From: Selaginella moellendorffii
Taxonomy: Eukaryota > Streptophyta > Lycopodiopsida > Selaginellales > Selaginellaceae
Direction: 5' to 3'
Assembly: GCF_000143415.4 (NCBI RefSeq)
Contig: NW_003314278.1
Span: forward strand, 388,371-452,370
DNA: 64,000 nucleotides
Positions 12,676 through 25,504 of the stretch are shown here, one piece after another (the stretch's first letter is position 1; every line of letters begins with the position of its first letter). The notes beneath the pieces are model-generated. The model saw nothing but the letters and a program-made list of their open reading frames with translations. It was not told where the DNA came from and searched no databases. The translations under genes and the position numbers were made by a program.

Positions 12676-15600
12676 ATGCAGGTGCAATCTTCGACTGGGA
12701 AATCGATCGAAGCATCCACTTCTGCCGCCGATGAATCGTCGAGGTTTGAGACGCTTTCATCATGCGTGCTCAAGTGGTCGCTGGACAACGTCGAGAATGG
12801 CTCGCTCATTCAGGTGAGTTGTTTTTTTTTTTTCTCTTCTTTCTTTGAGCTTGCACTTTGCTTGACAAGGAAGATGGTGTTCCAGGTGGGAAAAATTCCT
12901 CTCGAGTTTACCTCTTTGAGGCAGTATCTCGCGAGCTTCAGGTTGCCGCTACTCGAGGAAGTGCGAGAAGGATTAAGCCGCGGCCTCTCACGGATTAAAA
13001 AAGATGGCTGGGCTATGGTACGAGTGGAGATGGAAGACACAGACGAAGCGCTTCGACGGGTCTGGCTCAAGGTGGACGGTAAAGACAACTCCTCTTTCAA
13101 GCCAATGGATGTTGTCCTACTCGCGACAAGCCCAACTTCCTCCGCGAAGGACGTGCAAGCTTCGGGAAAGATGCACGCGCTGGTTCTACTGACCGGCTTT
13201 GATGTTCCAACGGGCTTTTGGGAGGCCGAGATGTACTCCACATCCCAGATGGAGAACGCTCTGACTGATCCGGAGAGAAGCTGGTACGTCATTGGCTTGG
13301 AGTCGCTGGTATCAGCTTCGAGGATTTGGAATGCGTTGCAGCGGCCGCTGTTTGCCGATGAAAATCGGTTCCCGATTTTCGACGAGGTGCTGCAACAGGT
13401 ACCTAGAGAATTTTTCTGTCACTGAAGTTACGTATTTTTCGCTAACTTCATGTTTTCGTTTATAGGCACTTTGGGTGGATGATGCTGACAAAGGATTTCT
13501 TTCTGGAACAAGATGCTCGCATCTGAACGATTCTCAATCAAGGGCCGTGTCCAGCACCGTCTTGGCGCTTGAGAAAAATCAAAAGCCGTACGTGAGGCTG
13601 ATACAGGGACCTCCGGGTACAGGGAAAACGTCGGTGCTAGCCGCACTTCTTTCTGCGCTACGGAGCTCTGGAAGGCGTGTATTGGTTTGCGCTCCTACAA
13701 ACATGGCCGTTCAGGAACTAGTCACTCGGTTTCTGAAGACAAACGACTCCGGCTCCAATAATATTCTGCTCATGGGAAATGAGACAAGGCTGACTGGTGT
13801 TAGAGACAAGCCGCTGTCGGAAGTGTTTCTTCCATATCGCTTGAACAGGATATCGTCGACCTTAAGCCGCTGGAAATCAGAAGCGTCTTCCATGGTCGAC
13901 TTTCTGAATATGGAGGCCTCTCAAAACTTCTCGGACGTCGTACGAAGAAAGTTCGCCAGTCTTGAACAGCAGATGGTGCAGGCTCTTTCGGACCTGCCGA
14001 CCACACTCGTTCAGTCGGCTGAAATCGTCGAAGTGAAAAGCCTCCTCACCAAGATAAGCGATCTTATTGATGCTATTGCTTGCTTTGGTGTCAACAGGAG
14101 CATCAAGAACAACCTTGACAAACTAGCTGTCCTCCTTCAGAGCCTTCAAGTGAGTGCTGACCGCATGACGAGCTTCATCAGAAGGCAGCTCGTCAGGCAT
14201 TCGACCATGGTGTTTTGCACGCTGTCTTGCGCTGCTATGCCGTTGGTGCAAAATTCGGCGGTGCCTTTTGACGTAGCTGTTCTTGACGAGGCTTCTCAAG
14301 CTATCGAAGCGGAAACAGCTATCATTATGGGCCTTTCTTGTCTAAAGCAACTCGTCCTTGTTGGAGACCACCGGCAGTTACCACCCACTGTTCTTAGCGA
14401 GGTACTTTTAACCGTGCAAACTTCGTACTGATTCGATGCCTGTATGTGTTTACAGAAGTCTAAAATGTCCGGTTATGGAAGGAGCTTGTTCCAGAGGCTC
14501 CATGCGCTGGACCACCCGAATATTATGCTTAATGTTCAGTACCGCATGCACCCATCTATTTGCCAGTTCTCAAACTATGAATTCTACAAGCGAAAAATCC
14601 AAGATGGCCCGAATGTAACAGTGAGTTCTTACGGCGCAGCGTTCCGCTCGCTCTTATACGGCCCATATATATTTATCCATGCGAACAGTTCGGAATGCAC
14701 TGCCAAAGAGGGGAGCTTGGAAAATCCCACGGAAATTGAAGTCATCATGTTTCTATTGGAGAAACTCCAAAAAGGTACACAAAGAAGCTGGCTGAAAATT
14801 CTAAGATGTGATTTTCCAGAGAAACTAAACTGCAGCAACCTTGAGGTGGGAGTTATCTCCTTTTACAAGGCACAAGTTACTGCACTAAGCAGTCGCATAC
14901 GACATGCTTCGTTTTCTTTCAAGGTCGAGGCCAATACTGTCGACGGATTTCAAGGTCGTGAAATGGACGTAGTTATTTTGTCGACTGTCAGATCGAACCC
15001 TTCCGGAGATTTGGGCTTTCTGAAAGATCATCGACGTCTGAATGTTTCAATAACTCGAGCCAGGTGGTTGCCATAATGTTTGAGCCTCTACTTACTTTTT
15101 CCCATGCAGATACTGTCTTTGCATTGTTGGTAACGAGCATACCTTGGCTAAGAACGAGACCATTTGGAGGGATTTAGTTCAGAATGCAAAAAGCAGAGAT
15201 TGCTTTGTGGACTCGGCCGACGTTCCAGAGCTGGAGAAGCGTGTTGGAGGCAAAGTGGACCAGTTTTATGATATCCTGATTAACAGTTCTCTTCTCGAAA
15301 ACTGTATCTGGAAGGTGAGTGTCCTCATCGGTTTTCTTGCCTACCTGAGCATGTTTTTCTCTTTGCAGGTCTTCTTCAGCAAGGAGTTCAAGACCAGTTA
15401 CGCTCGTCAATCGGCGTCCTTCAGAAATGGCTGCACGAGATTTGTCCTGGGACTTGCTAGAGGTCACTGGCCTGAGTTGAACTCTGCGATGCCGCTGACA
15501 CTCTCAGAGGATATTCACGTGTTTCGCATGAACGGTTTGCTTCTAGTCTGGAGAGTGGTTTTGACGAGCAATAGAAGGTCTCAGGTCATCGAGCTATGTG

Positions 15601-18600
15601 ATGTGGTGGGCGTTCAAGGACTACAGCGAATTGTCCAACGATTGAATACTGTCAGCTCGACTTACTCATTGGATTACGTGGAACGCTGTCGAACTATGAC
15701 GACAAAGACGTCCGTTTGCGGTAGAATCGCTGTTCCGGAAGTATGGAGTGGAGATGTTGTCCAGAAAGTCATCGACGACGGCAATGCAGCGCCTCCAATT
15801 AGTCAGCCTGGTCCCAAAGTTTCAGAGAATCTATCTCAACTGAAGTTCTATTCAGAGTCATCTGGAATTGCGAACTACGTTCTGACAGACAGTGGCGGTA
15901 CAGAAGTCGAGCTGCCGTTCCCTCTAAGTCGTCCACAGACCGAGCTGATATTGTCTTCTTCGTCGGCTTTTGTTATCGGAAGGTCGGGCACAGGCAAAAC
16001 CACGGTTATCAGTGTTAAGATGATGCGCATGGAGCAGCTCCATCGCATATCAAGGTGTGGTTTTGGTGATAACGGGAGTTTTGATAGCGCCGAGGGGACG
16101 TGCTTGCGTCAAGCGTTCATTACCGTTAGCCAGAGGCTGTGTTTCGCGGTCAAGAACTACCTCGAAAAGTTTAAAAGGTATGCGACGAACTCCTGTTACT
16201 CATCAGCGTCACCAGTTTTTCTTACACTTCAGGTCTTTACTACGAAGTGATGCTTATACTGCTGTTCTTGGGGTCACCTGCAACGAAGATGTCATGCTTG
16301 ACGAAGAGTTTCAAGGCGGCATTCCAGACAGTTTCATCAACATCCAACCTGAGGCCTTTCCTCTCGTCTTGACCCTCAGAAAGCTTTTGGATATGGTTAA
16401 TGGAACTGTGTCGAGGCCTTTCCGAAGCAGAACACTTGAAGACCGGGAAGTGGACTTCGACGTCTTTGTGTTGGTTTACTGGCCGCGTATGAAGGCCTCT
16501 TTGAGGAAGACGTACGATGCATCAGATGTCTACGCGGCTATCGTGTCTCACATCAAGGGAAGCGCTGAGTCCCTTCACTGTCCGGACGGAAGGCTTTCTC
16601 GCGAGGCTTTCGTCAACTTGGCATCACAGCGTATTTCGGTGTTCGATGAGGGGCAACGGGACACGATCTACGACCTCTATCTCCACTACGAGAAACTCAA
16701 GAAAGAAAACGACGACTATGACATGGCAGACTATGTTTGGCATTTGTACCGGCAGCTCAGGGTGGACGGGTTCAAGGGAGACAAGCTTGATCTTGTCTAT
16801 ATTGACGAGGTGCAAGATTTTACGCTGGCTCAGGTATGCCTGCTCAAGTTCGTATGCACGAATTATCGGGAAGGCTTCATTTTTGCTGGAGATACGGCTC
16901 AGACCATCACTAGAGGTGTGGAATTCCGGTTTGAAGATGTACGTCGGGTTTTCTATACAGAGTTTCTGGAAGCCGAGGCGAGGTGTCCGGATATCGTGCA
17001 GCTGATAGACAATTTCAGGACAACGGGCGCCATTGTCCAGGTTGCAAATAGTGTTATGGAGCTGATACTTCGGTTCTTCCCTCTCAGGGTCGACAGGCTC
17101 GAGCCGGAAAGTAGTTCTGTGCTCGGCGAAGTTCCAGTTGTTTTGAATCTCCCGGACGATAGCACATCTATCAACTTTTTGTTTCAGAGTCATGGATCCA
17201 GCTCCGGTTACGAGTTTGGCTCGGATCAAGCCGTACTAGTCCGGAACAAGTCCCAGAAGCAGCAGCTGCTAAAGGAACTCGGCACAAGATGCCTCGTCCT
17301 TACGGTGGAGGACAGTAAAGGATTAGAGTTTGAGGTAGGCTTTATTTTCTTCTAACATGCTCTAAGCTACTCTTACACAGGATGTATTGATCTTTAACTT
17401 CTTCACTGACTCGGCAAGCCCTGAAGCGTGGAAAGCACTTTCTTCTGTTTTTGGTAGAAGCCGTCCAGCTAATTGTTTACCTCAGCTTCCCAGGATTTTG
17501 TGCAATGAACTCAAGGAGCTATATGTTGCCATCACGAGAACTAAACGGAGGCTGTGGATCATCGACGAGAACCTGGAATATCAGCGGCCAATGCTTGATT
17601 ACTGGAAGAATCTGAACGTTGTCAAGAGAGGTGCGTTGGATGCGTCACTGATATCCTCGATTCACCAGATAAGCTCCCCCGAGCAGTGGCACCAACGTGG
17701 TGTTGAGGTAAATATCTGTGTAGTGGATTCACTCTTTAAACAACATGTATTGGCTGGTCTGTGTAGATGTTTAATGCTCGCCGGTTTGACATGGCAAAGC
17801 TTTCCTTCAAACGAGCAGGCGATAGATACCGAGCAAAACTATCTGAAGCTGCGGAATTTCAAGAGAGGGGAGAAAAATTCCTTAGAGTCGACGAGAGTGC
17901 TGCAAAAAGGGACCTACAACGTGCGGCCGCACTGTACGAGTCCCTGGAAAAGAAGGACGCTGTAGCAAAGTGTTTCAGATTGATGAAAGACTTCCAAAGG
18001 GCAGGTACTGTGATGAATAAATCTTCTCTCTCTCTCTCGTACTTATACTGATTTGTTGTGTAGGTTTTTTGTACAAGCAATGCTCAAAGCTAGAACTCTC
18101 GGGAGACTGCTACATGGCCGCAAATCTCCACAGCGAAGCTTCACAAGTATATGCGGAGGGGAACCATTACGAGAAATGCCTTGAAGCTTGTACCAAGGGA
18201 AGACTGTACAAAGAAGGCCTCGACTTCATTCGCAAATGGACAGTACCAAGCGTGCCTGCCAACACGTTGGAGAAGTTTCGGAAGAACGCTGCCGAGTACT
18301 TTCATCGCAAACTAGACGCTCACTCGATGATGGAGGCGGTGCAAGCCTCTTCGGATGCGGACTGGAAGATTGCGTTCTTGGAAAGAAGGGAGTACCTTGA
18401 CGAGCTTATCGAGCTTGCATGCAGCCTTGGCAACTTCGAGAAAGCTGCAGAAGTGGCTGCGAGGAAGGGAAACGTGCTCCGAGCATCGGAGCTACTCGAA
18501 AATGCCGGCAAGCGTTCCGAAGCGGCTCGGAAAATCCTCGAGCACATCAGGCTCCAGTCCTTGTGGGGAGGACAAAACTGTGGCTGGCCTCTGAAGAGTT

Positions 18601-20818
18601 TCCAAGACCGTGAGACTCTCGACAAGGCGGCACGTCTAGCTGCTGACAACCCCGTGTTCTCGCACGAGCTCAAAGTGCTCCGGACGACCACAGGCACTGC
18701 CACAGTGAGAGAGCTCCTGGAAAACTGGAAGGTGGCGAAGAACTCCAACGTCGAAGTCATTGCCTTGCGGCAGCTATTGGGAGGGGCGTCCGAGGCCTTG
18801 AAAGCAGCAGCCTACTCGTTTGAGCTCGATTCCGAGCGCTCTGGCTTGACGCTCGTCCAGGACAACGTCGAGAACTTGCTACAACTCGTGCTCTCGGCTT
18901 GGAACACCTGGTTTCAATGGATCCACTCCGTGGTGCAGTCTCTCGATGGAGTTCAGGATATGTTACCACGGGGAACTGCGGTTTCAGCGGCTTTGAACTA
19001 CCTGGGAATCAGCCGAGACATGAATCCCAAGCTCTGCATTGTGGAGTATGTTGGAGCTTTCTGGCTCCAAAACGAAACAGTCAGGCCGCTTTACAGTGGA
19101 GGCAGCAGGGGCCAACACAGGACCGAGCGAGTAGCATCACTCGCGAAGAAGTTTTTGGAAGAGCAGCTACTAGAGTCGGGGCTGGACTGCATCCGGAGTT
19201 TGCACAAGTGCAGCGAGATTTCTTCAACACAATCGAGAGTAACGCTCGTTATCCTCGGCTTGCTCGAGAGTCTTGCCACTGTCCTGGATAGCCATCAGGA
19301 GAAGCTCCAACTAAAGCTCCAGGGATACAGAAGGCTTCTCTACAATGTAGCGTTTCTCGGGGACGCGCAGAGTTTTCTCGACGTATCATCCATTTGCCAC
19401 GAGCGTTTCTTCACTGCGCACTTGGACCGCGTTGCAGGCGAGCAGAGCTTGGATTTTCTCGACAACTCCAGCGAGGTGCGGGGAACTCTGCGCGTTCTCT
19501 TACCGTTTCTGAGCGCTCCAAAGCTCGAGACGTTGAAGCGACACCTTCCAGAAGACATGGCTGGCTTGGCAACGTCCTACTCGCGCAGCAACCATCGGTG
19601 TACTCCTTTCGAGTTCCTGGATTCCGTAGTGAGGCCGTCAGTTGGATTTATCGGCGATATCATCACTAAGGACGTCATTCCAACAGACTTCATCAGGCCG
19701 CAATTCTATCTGCTGGAGAGAGCCACGGTGCTGAGCTTGGCTTGCTTCACGGGCCTGGAGCAGATGGTCCTTCCGGAGAGCCTGGCTTTCAAGTTTATGA
19801 CTGGAAGGCCGCAGGAACAGGTGCTCTCCAAAGTTCTCGAGCTGATCAAGCCCCCTGGAGAGGCCTCTGCTTGCGCCTGCCTCAATGCCATCGGCAGGAT
19901 TTGCATCTCGTTGCTTCTAGGAAGGCCAGACTTTTTCGTGGAGTGGCTGCGCAGGAGCAGCAAGCTCGTTCTTGAGCTGGTGAAAGTGCTCCTCACACTC
20001 ATGCTGGCGGGTATCAGAGGTAAACTTTTGGAGTGCTTACGTTCTCCCGTTCTGGACGTGCTGCCTTGGGAGATCAAGCAGAAGTTACAGGAAACGGTTT
20101 CTACGTCCAAAGTTCTGGAAAAAGACCTGTTGGAGCTCATGGCGATAACAGGTGATCCTTTCCTCGTCTTGATGCGTCGAAGCGGTGGTCACGATAATGT
20201 ACTGCGACGTGTTGGCATCGAGCCTTCTCCCGGAGTTTTCAGCTCGAAAGGTTTGCAAGCCACGAGCTGTGAGCGGACCGGGAACTGGTCGAAAAAAGAC
20301 GAGGCACTGGTTGAGTTGCGAGCAAGTATGAAAGGAAAGAAGAAGGAAAACGAGTACCTCCGCGAAGCGAACTCAGTGTTTAGCTCACTCGGTTTGAAAG
20401 ACGACAGCTTTTACGTTCGAGACTTCCTCACCACGGCGTGCCCGCTCAAGGCATGAGTTTTATATCCTTTTTCTTTTCGATTCTTTTGAGAACTCTTTCT
20501 TTCCTGCAGGCCTCCGCGGACGATTTTCTACTCGACTTGAGCTCCGCGATAGAAATAATGAAAACGGGACTCGGTATCAGGCCAAAGCAAGAAAAAGCCC
20601 GGTGTTTGCTTCAAAACATGATCCTGTACCACGGCAAGCTCGAGTGCATGACAACGCTTCTAAATCCCAGGGACGCCAGACACGAGCTCCTCGACTTGGC
20701 TGCTCTGCAAAAATCAGTCCAAGCACTGCGAGAGAAGCTCGAGAAAGGGAAGAAACTTCTGGGCGACCACGTCAAAAGGCTGCTAAGCAATCGCTGGGAC
20801 TTGCGAGAGTGGCAATAA
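12676..20818 (+). CDS. Two-helicase protein: UPF1/SEN1-like plus UvrD-like (TRANK1-like)
   Basis: Eleven exons: 12676-12813, 12886-13398, 13466-14401, 14456-15063, 15110-15314, 15369-16177, 16233-17334, 17381-17707, 17767-18004, 18064-20450, 20510-20818; about 2523 aa. The N-terminal SF1B helicase has Walker A GPPGTGKT (265-272), DEAS (491-494), GDHRQLPPT, VQYRMHPS, GFQGRE (693-698) and LNVSITRAR. A second, UvrD-like SF1A helicase has Walker A GRSGTGKT (1004-1011), DEVQD (1261-1265), FAGDTAQTI and ELYVAITRTKRRLW. Residues after about 1550 are helical, TPR-like. Plants encode such TRANK1-like double helicases; the function is unknown, and nucleic-acid remodelling is inferred. The last intron needs a GC donor (AAG|GCATGA at 20451); without it the protein stops at 20456. 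A decayed copy of the 3' end lies at 61788-62709. Confidence 0.88.
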
Positions 20819-21008
20819 GCTTGATCTCATGTAGATAGTACCATAGAGCGAACTACGTAAAATAGAGAAAACGTTAATAGCAAACAACTATAAGCAACAG
20901 ATACTTGAAAAAAATATTAACTTAGCCACAGTTAAAATCACAACTTTTTACCTTTCGTTCTATTGATAATTACAGCACGATTCATTCCCAAGTTGTGTGT
21001 TTTACTCC

Positions 21009-23049
21009 TTAGATGAATAATTCTCGTAAATATCTGATACACTCTGTTTTGGTCCCACTAGGATTTCGTAGCTGCCATATAAACATAGCTTCTTTCTGTA
21101 AAACAACCATTAGATAATATCTTGTGAATGGAAGGTTCAAAGTATTACCAGCTCACCCACTCTCGGACCACTCACAATGTGAAATTCGAGTTTGAGATCG
21201 TTCCCCGTGAGCAAAGGTTTTAAATTTAACAATCCTGAAAAAAGTATTGAATGTTGAAAACGAAAAAAACTACTACTTCTTACCAGATAAGCTGATGCTT
21301 TTAAGAATAGCGTTAAACACGTCTTTCTTCTGGACACTAGGGGCTGGCACGGAGAGAAATAAAGCAGCAGCTGACAAGCTGAAGTCCCTGTCTCTGAAGG
21401 CTAGGCCGGCCTCTACTCGAAAACTTTCGTTGAAAAGACAAGGTAATCCTCCAAAAAGTGTACGTTTGTTCAACTCATACCAATCTTGCACGAAGGTATT
21501 TCCAATTGCTTTGTACAATGCGTTCACCTGGTACACGAGACAGTTCAAGAGAGGAAGGAAATGTATAGAACGTGTACCTTTTTAAGCATTGCTTTTAATC
21601 CTATTCTCTCGGCCATCGAACCCAAAACTGTATCGTTTTCTTTCTTGAATGGATAGAGAATCCCAGCAACAAGAACAAGACGCCTTTCACCTTCCTGCGT
21701 TGAGTAAGTTAAAGAGTCAAAACCAAAGTGTTCAGTGTAAGTACATCAGCAATGTTGACAGACTCTAGAGTCTCGCAAACGACTTGAAAGTCCTTCACAC
21801 TAGCAAAGATTTAAATGAGTTACTGAACTGACTACCTTTGCGCACTCACTGGCCTCGTAAAAATCAGAGGCCAATAACCAAGCTTGTGCAGCAGGCACAT
21901 CGCCCGAGCAGGATTCTTTCCGAAGAGCATGGCTTGAATCTGAAAAACGAATTTAAGAGGCACACGAAAAATAAAAACCAAGAGATCGTTATTCCACCTC
22001 CTGAGAAATGCGCTCCCTGGTGATCTTTGTTTCGAATGCAGCCTTCACAGAATCAGCAGATGCCATGCACTCCAGTTCCTCGTCCAGCTCAAAATTAAAG
22101 CGCGCCGCTGATCAGGAAAAAGAAAGGTAATTAGCTTCTAGATAGAATTCTAAGGTGAAGAAGTAGTCACAGACCAAACCGAATGGATCTCAGGACACGC
22201 AATGGATCATCTAAAAAAGTTACGAGCGGAGGCAACGGAGTCCTGATCTTTCCAAGCTTGAGGTCCATTACACCTGGACAACAAAGTTGTGGAAAGAATC
22301 GAAAGATGAAATATACACAAACCTCGACCCGTGAAGTCCTCAACCTTGTCAGCGGCAACGTTGTAGAAGAGGCTGTTGATCGTGAGATCTCTCCGGTAAG
22401 CGTCTTCGGAAGGTGTTCCAAATTTCTAGCAAGAAGGAAAAGAGCGTAAGAACAAGAGGAAGTCGAGTGAAAATCAAAAGGGCCATAGTACCATTGATGT
22501 TGGGATCCTGGAATCGTTGGAGTACGTCTCGGATCGGAGATTAACAACATCAAGCTCTCCACCCAGGATCTCCAGCTTGGTCGTTTCTAAATGCTTGGAT
22601 CGTTCTGGATTGCTACAACATGTAAATTCCAGTTGTTAGAAAAATAGCAAGCTCTAGACAACACAAACCTTTTGATAACTTTGTAAGAACATGAAGGATC
22701 GGTCTTCCTCAAGCACCGGAGCACACGATCACAGAACTGCTGCCCAGTCATATCATCCAGCGCAATATCCAAATCGTGGCTCTCGACGCCAAGGAGCTGC
22801 GCAAATTGAATTGAGCTAGAACGATTGATCGAAAACACCAGACCTTATCGCGCACCCATCCGCCCGCCACTCTCACGTCGGTCTTCAAGTCGCATTCACG
22901 GATCGCCAGACGGAGAGCGTCGAGAATCTTCGCTTCCTCGCGCGTGTCGTCATGAGCTCTAGAACGCTAAAGGAAGATCCTTTGAGAATTAAAACTCCCG
23001 CCAAAACTCTAGGGTTTATTGGAGAAACTGTTCTCGTCACGCGGAGCAT
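21009..23049 (-). CDS. CCA-adding tRNA nucleotidyltransferase
   Basis: Adds or repairs the CCA end of tRNAs (class II nucleotidyltransferase). Exons on the minus strand: 22844-22966, 22669-22796, 22492-22612, 22323-22425, 22175-22273, 21998-22107, 21836-21939, 21745-21799, 21578-21694, 21284-21527, 21149-21234, 21009-21095; phases agree throughout, giving 458 aa plus an N-terminus. Motifs: [11 protein letters not shown], metal-binding HDLDIAL (DxD), [27 protein letters not shown], and the ERISQE motif. The C-terminus [13 protein letters not shown] is typical of plant enzymes. The first exon is uncertain: an ATG at 23049 with a 41-nt intron would add 14 residues (about 472 aa). Head-to-head with the next gene. 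A frameshifted partial copy is at 62911-64000. Confidence 0.9.
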
Positions 23050-23059
23050 TGTCTACGTC

Positions 23060-24404
23060 ATGGTGAGATGCGTCATATGCAGGGCGATTTGATGCGTGAC
23101 CCATCGCTGCGCGCGTTCAGATATTTGGGCGGAAGATCAAAGCGTTCTCCATTTTCCATCAGATTCTTGCCGACGATCTCACTCGGCAACAGCATGAGCT
23201 CTGTCCTGCCTCATTCGAAAACTTGCTCAAGCTTATTGGAAATGGTGAGCTATGTTTTTTTCTTTGGCGAAGTTTCTATGATGGATGGATTGCATGAACA
23301 GATGTTACGAATGACGCTATTGCCGAAGTTCCTCTTGCACGCTTGCTCTGTGGTTTCATCACGGCCTTACATCAGTGGTTTCGACGTGCTCGCTGACTTT
23401 TGCGAGAGGCTTTCAGCGTGCGGTTTTTGCAGCAAGGTACTTATCAAAGGGCTTTGTTTTCATTACACAAATCTCGGATTTTGCAGCCGCTTTGGAAAGC
23501 ATACAACCTCGCTCTCATGGTAATCTAGATCTGGTATGAGCCGTTTTGACACCCTTGTTGCACGCGGAAAAGCTGGCGAAGTTACAGAGGCTGAACAACC
23601 AGATGCAGCTCAGTGAAACAGGTGATAGATCTTGTTGCATATTTCGGGACTGACTATTGCTCAGTAACGGCGAAAGCAACAACCTTTCCAGGCATGCCAA
23701 CCGAGTGTCAATGTGGTTTGGCCTTGCAAGGTAACAAAACGGTGCTTCCTTTTGTAAACTAGGTGTTCTTTTTCTGGCAGTGGACGTGGATTCCCATAGG
23801 CTGGACAAGTCGATGAGATGCTTAGATGTTTTGGTCCTGGCCAAGCACTTAATCGATATTTACTTACTCTCAAGCTCTCCTGGTGCTTGGGATACCTCGA
23901 GAGGGGTCTCCATCTCATGCAAGAGGCTTTTCAACGATGTGAGATCCAGAGCTTAGCCACCGTGAGCAACGGACTTCCGTGAGTTGAGGATTTTACGTTT
24001 TATAACATTCTAATATGCTTTTCTTTCTTGTAGAGCATTCTCGAGGTTCTGGAGCTGGAAGGGACGAGCGTCCGTGTGAGTTGGGCATCTCGATAGAGAG
24101 TTTAATTCCGAAGGTAAGGTATCTGCAGGGAGCGTGAGTGACAAATATTTACAACCTCGTCAATAGGTGCTGAAAACACTCTCGTTCAGCGACGTGATAA
24201 GTCTCTTCCGATGGCTTCTTCCCCTCAAAGGAAACGTCTGGGCAGGTATGTAAAGAAGTCTTACGAGTCTTCTTCGTGTTTACGAGTGTCCCTTGCTCGC
24301 AGCTTCGCCTTCTCCTGATGCTGCTCCGGACGCTTATCCGAGACAAATGGCCCAGCGCGAGCGGTGACTGGAGCTCCGCTCTCTTTTGGAATGGCTTTTA
24401 ACGT
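23060..24404 (+). CDS. Unrecognised spliced gene sharing the CCA-enzyme promoter
   Basis: Several exon-like segments with good splice signals lie in a row: one ending at 23244 (FSIFHQILADDLTRQQ), one from 23302 (DVTNDAIAEVPLARLL), a helical LHAEKLAKLQRLNNQMQ stretch near 23560-23620, one near 23780-23955 (KSMRCLDVLVLAKHLID), and 24035-24250 (IPKVLKTLSFSDVISLFRW). The last, at 24301, ends within about 100 nt. Some joins leave stop codons, for example TGA near 23395 in the best frame, so the model is incomplete or the gene is damaged. No family recognised. The start and exact exon borders are not fixed. It lies within about 100 bp of the CCA-enzyme start and is divergent from it, so the two probably share a promoter. 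Confidence 0.4.
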
Positions 24405-24856
24405 CTCGAGCGATACACTTCTATCCAACTGACGGTGACAAAGCGACCAAGGCCATATGCGCATCAAAAGCTTCCGCGACCAGACGATTGTTGTTTCACT
24501 AACTTCGTTGTCCGGGTAGAAATCGCCGTGAATGTGTACCTCGGGGTGGTTTGGATGGAAGGCAAGGGCAAGACTAATTACACAGGTCTGCTTGCGCGTC
24601 CTGACAGGGAAGTGGAGGCTTAAGCCTCTTCGTGAGCAGGGCAAAACCGTTCGTCTCAGCGAGCCACTGTGGAAGCATGAGGTTGATATGGCGCGCTCTT
24701 CGTGTCAATCAGGAACCGGAGGAATGGCATGCTTCTGCCTTGAGAGAAACTCTCTTGGGTTTTGAATACAATGGAATATACGAGAATAGTTTAAGTGAGA
24801 ATATACCTCCTGCACGACTACTATTTAAGTTTCTGTAGTTTTATACTAGGGCAAGC
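24405..24856. other. Intergenic, no gene recognised
   Basis: Short open frames only, without splice support or recognisable protein similarity. Contains the presumed promoter of the SART1-like gene. Confidence 0.35.
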
Positions 24857-25462
24857 ATGGAAGAACCTCCAAAGGTTGTATTGACAGAGATTGAGGAGTT
24901 TTGCTCGGGTCTACAGCCGAATCACGAAGGTAAGTATGTGATTTGATTCCAATTTTCACTGTTCTTATATTTGACATCTACCAGCTACTACTAGAGATGA
25001 AGAAGCCTACAGCAGGATGGATTTCAAATCTTTGCTGCCAACAAAAGAGGATCACGTAGGGAAAGGACTGGCTGGCGTTCTTCAATGTTTTCGAGAGAAT
25101 GGGAGCTTGAAGGAATCTAGAGGCGAATGGATTGGAAGAAGCAGAGACAAAAGGACACCAGAAAATGGTAAATTCGAATTCAACTTGGACCACCGCGATG
25201 AGCATGGCCGAACTGTAAGTTTATGTTCTATTTACTTTCTGATTTTACTTTATGTTTGATGCAGCTGACCCCCAAGGAAGCCTTCCGGCAGTTCTCGCAT
25301 AAGTTCCACCATGTAAAACCGGGGAAAAGGAAGCAAGAGAAGAAGCTAAAGAAGCAAGAACAGGAGCTAAAGAAGAGGAAGAAAGAAGAACACCCTCTGG
25401 AGTTTATGGAGAGATTGAGAGGCATTCAAATCAAGTCAGGAACAGCTTACATTAGAACTTGA
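24857..25462 (+). CDS. Short SART1 C-terminus-like protein
   Basis: Three exons, 24857-24929, 24985-25214 and 25265-25462, with GT/AG introns; 166 aa. The sequence matches the C-terminal part of SART1/Snu66, a U4/U6.U5 tri-snRNP spliceosome protein: VGKGLAGVLQCFRENGSL, then DEHGRTLTPKEAFRQFSHKF, HHVKPGKRKQEKKLKK and a lysine/glutamate-rich coiled region. Full-length SART1 is roughly 800 aa or more; the N-terminal RS and coiled parts are absent. An in-frame ATG and clean splice sites suggest a transcribed partial paralogue. Either a retained C-terminal module or a truncated duplicate; function unproven. Confidence 0.75.
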
Positions 25463-25504
25463 CAAGGAGTTAACTTGTCAGCTGAATGAGTTTTAATAAC
25501 GTTG

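Noticed and set aside
12360-12809. 149-codon minus-strand ORF
   Set aside because: It is mostly the antisense of helicase exon 1 and its leader, with no domain.
12814-12885. Helicase first intron as coding sequence
   Set aside because: It is open and a multiple of three, but has good GT/AG ends, a T-rich tract and a low-complexity translation; the scrap at 10020 has the same T-rich block with indels.
15315-15368. Helicase intron 5 as coding sequence
   Set aside because: In frame without stop, but classic GTGAGT/TTTGCAG ends and a hydrophobic insert foreign to the domain.
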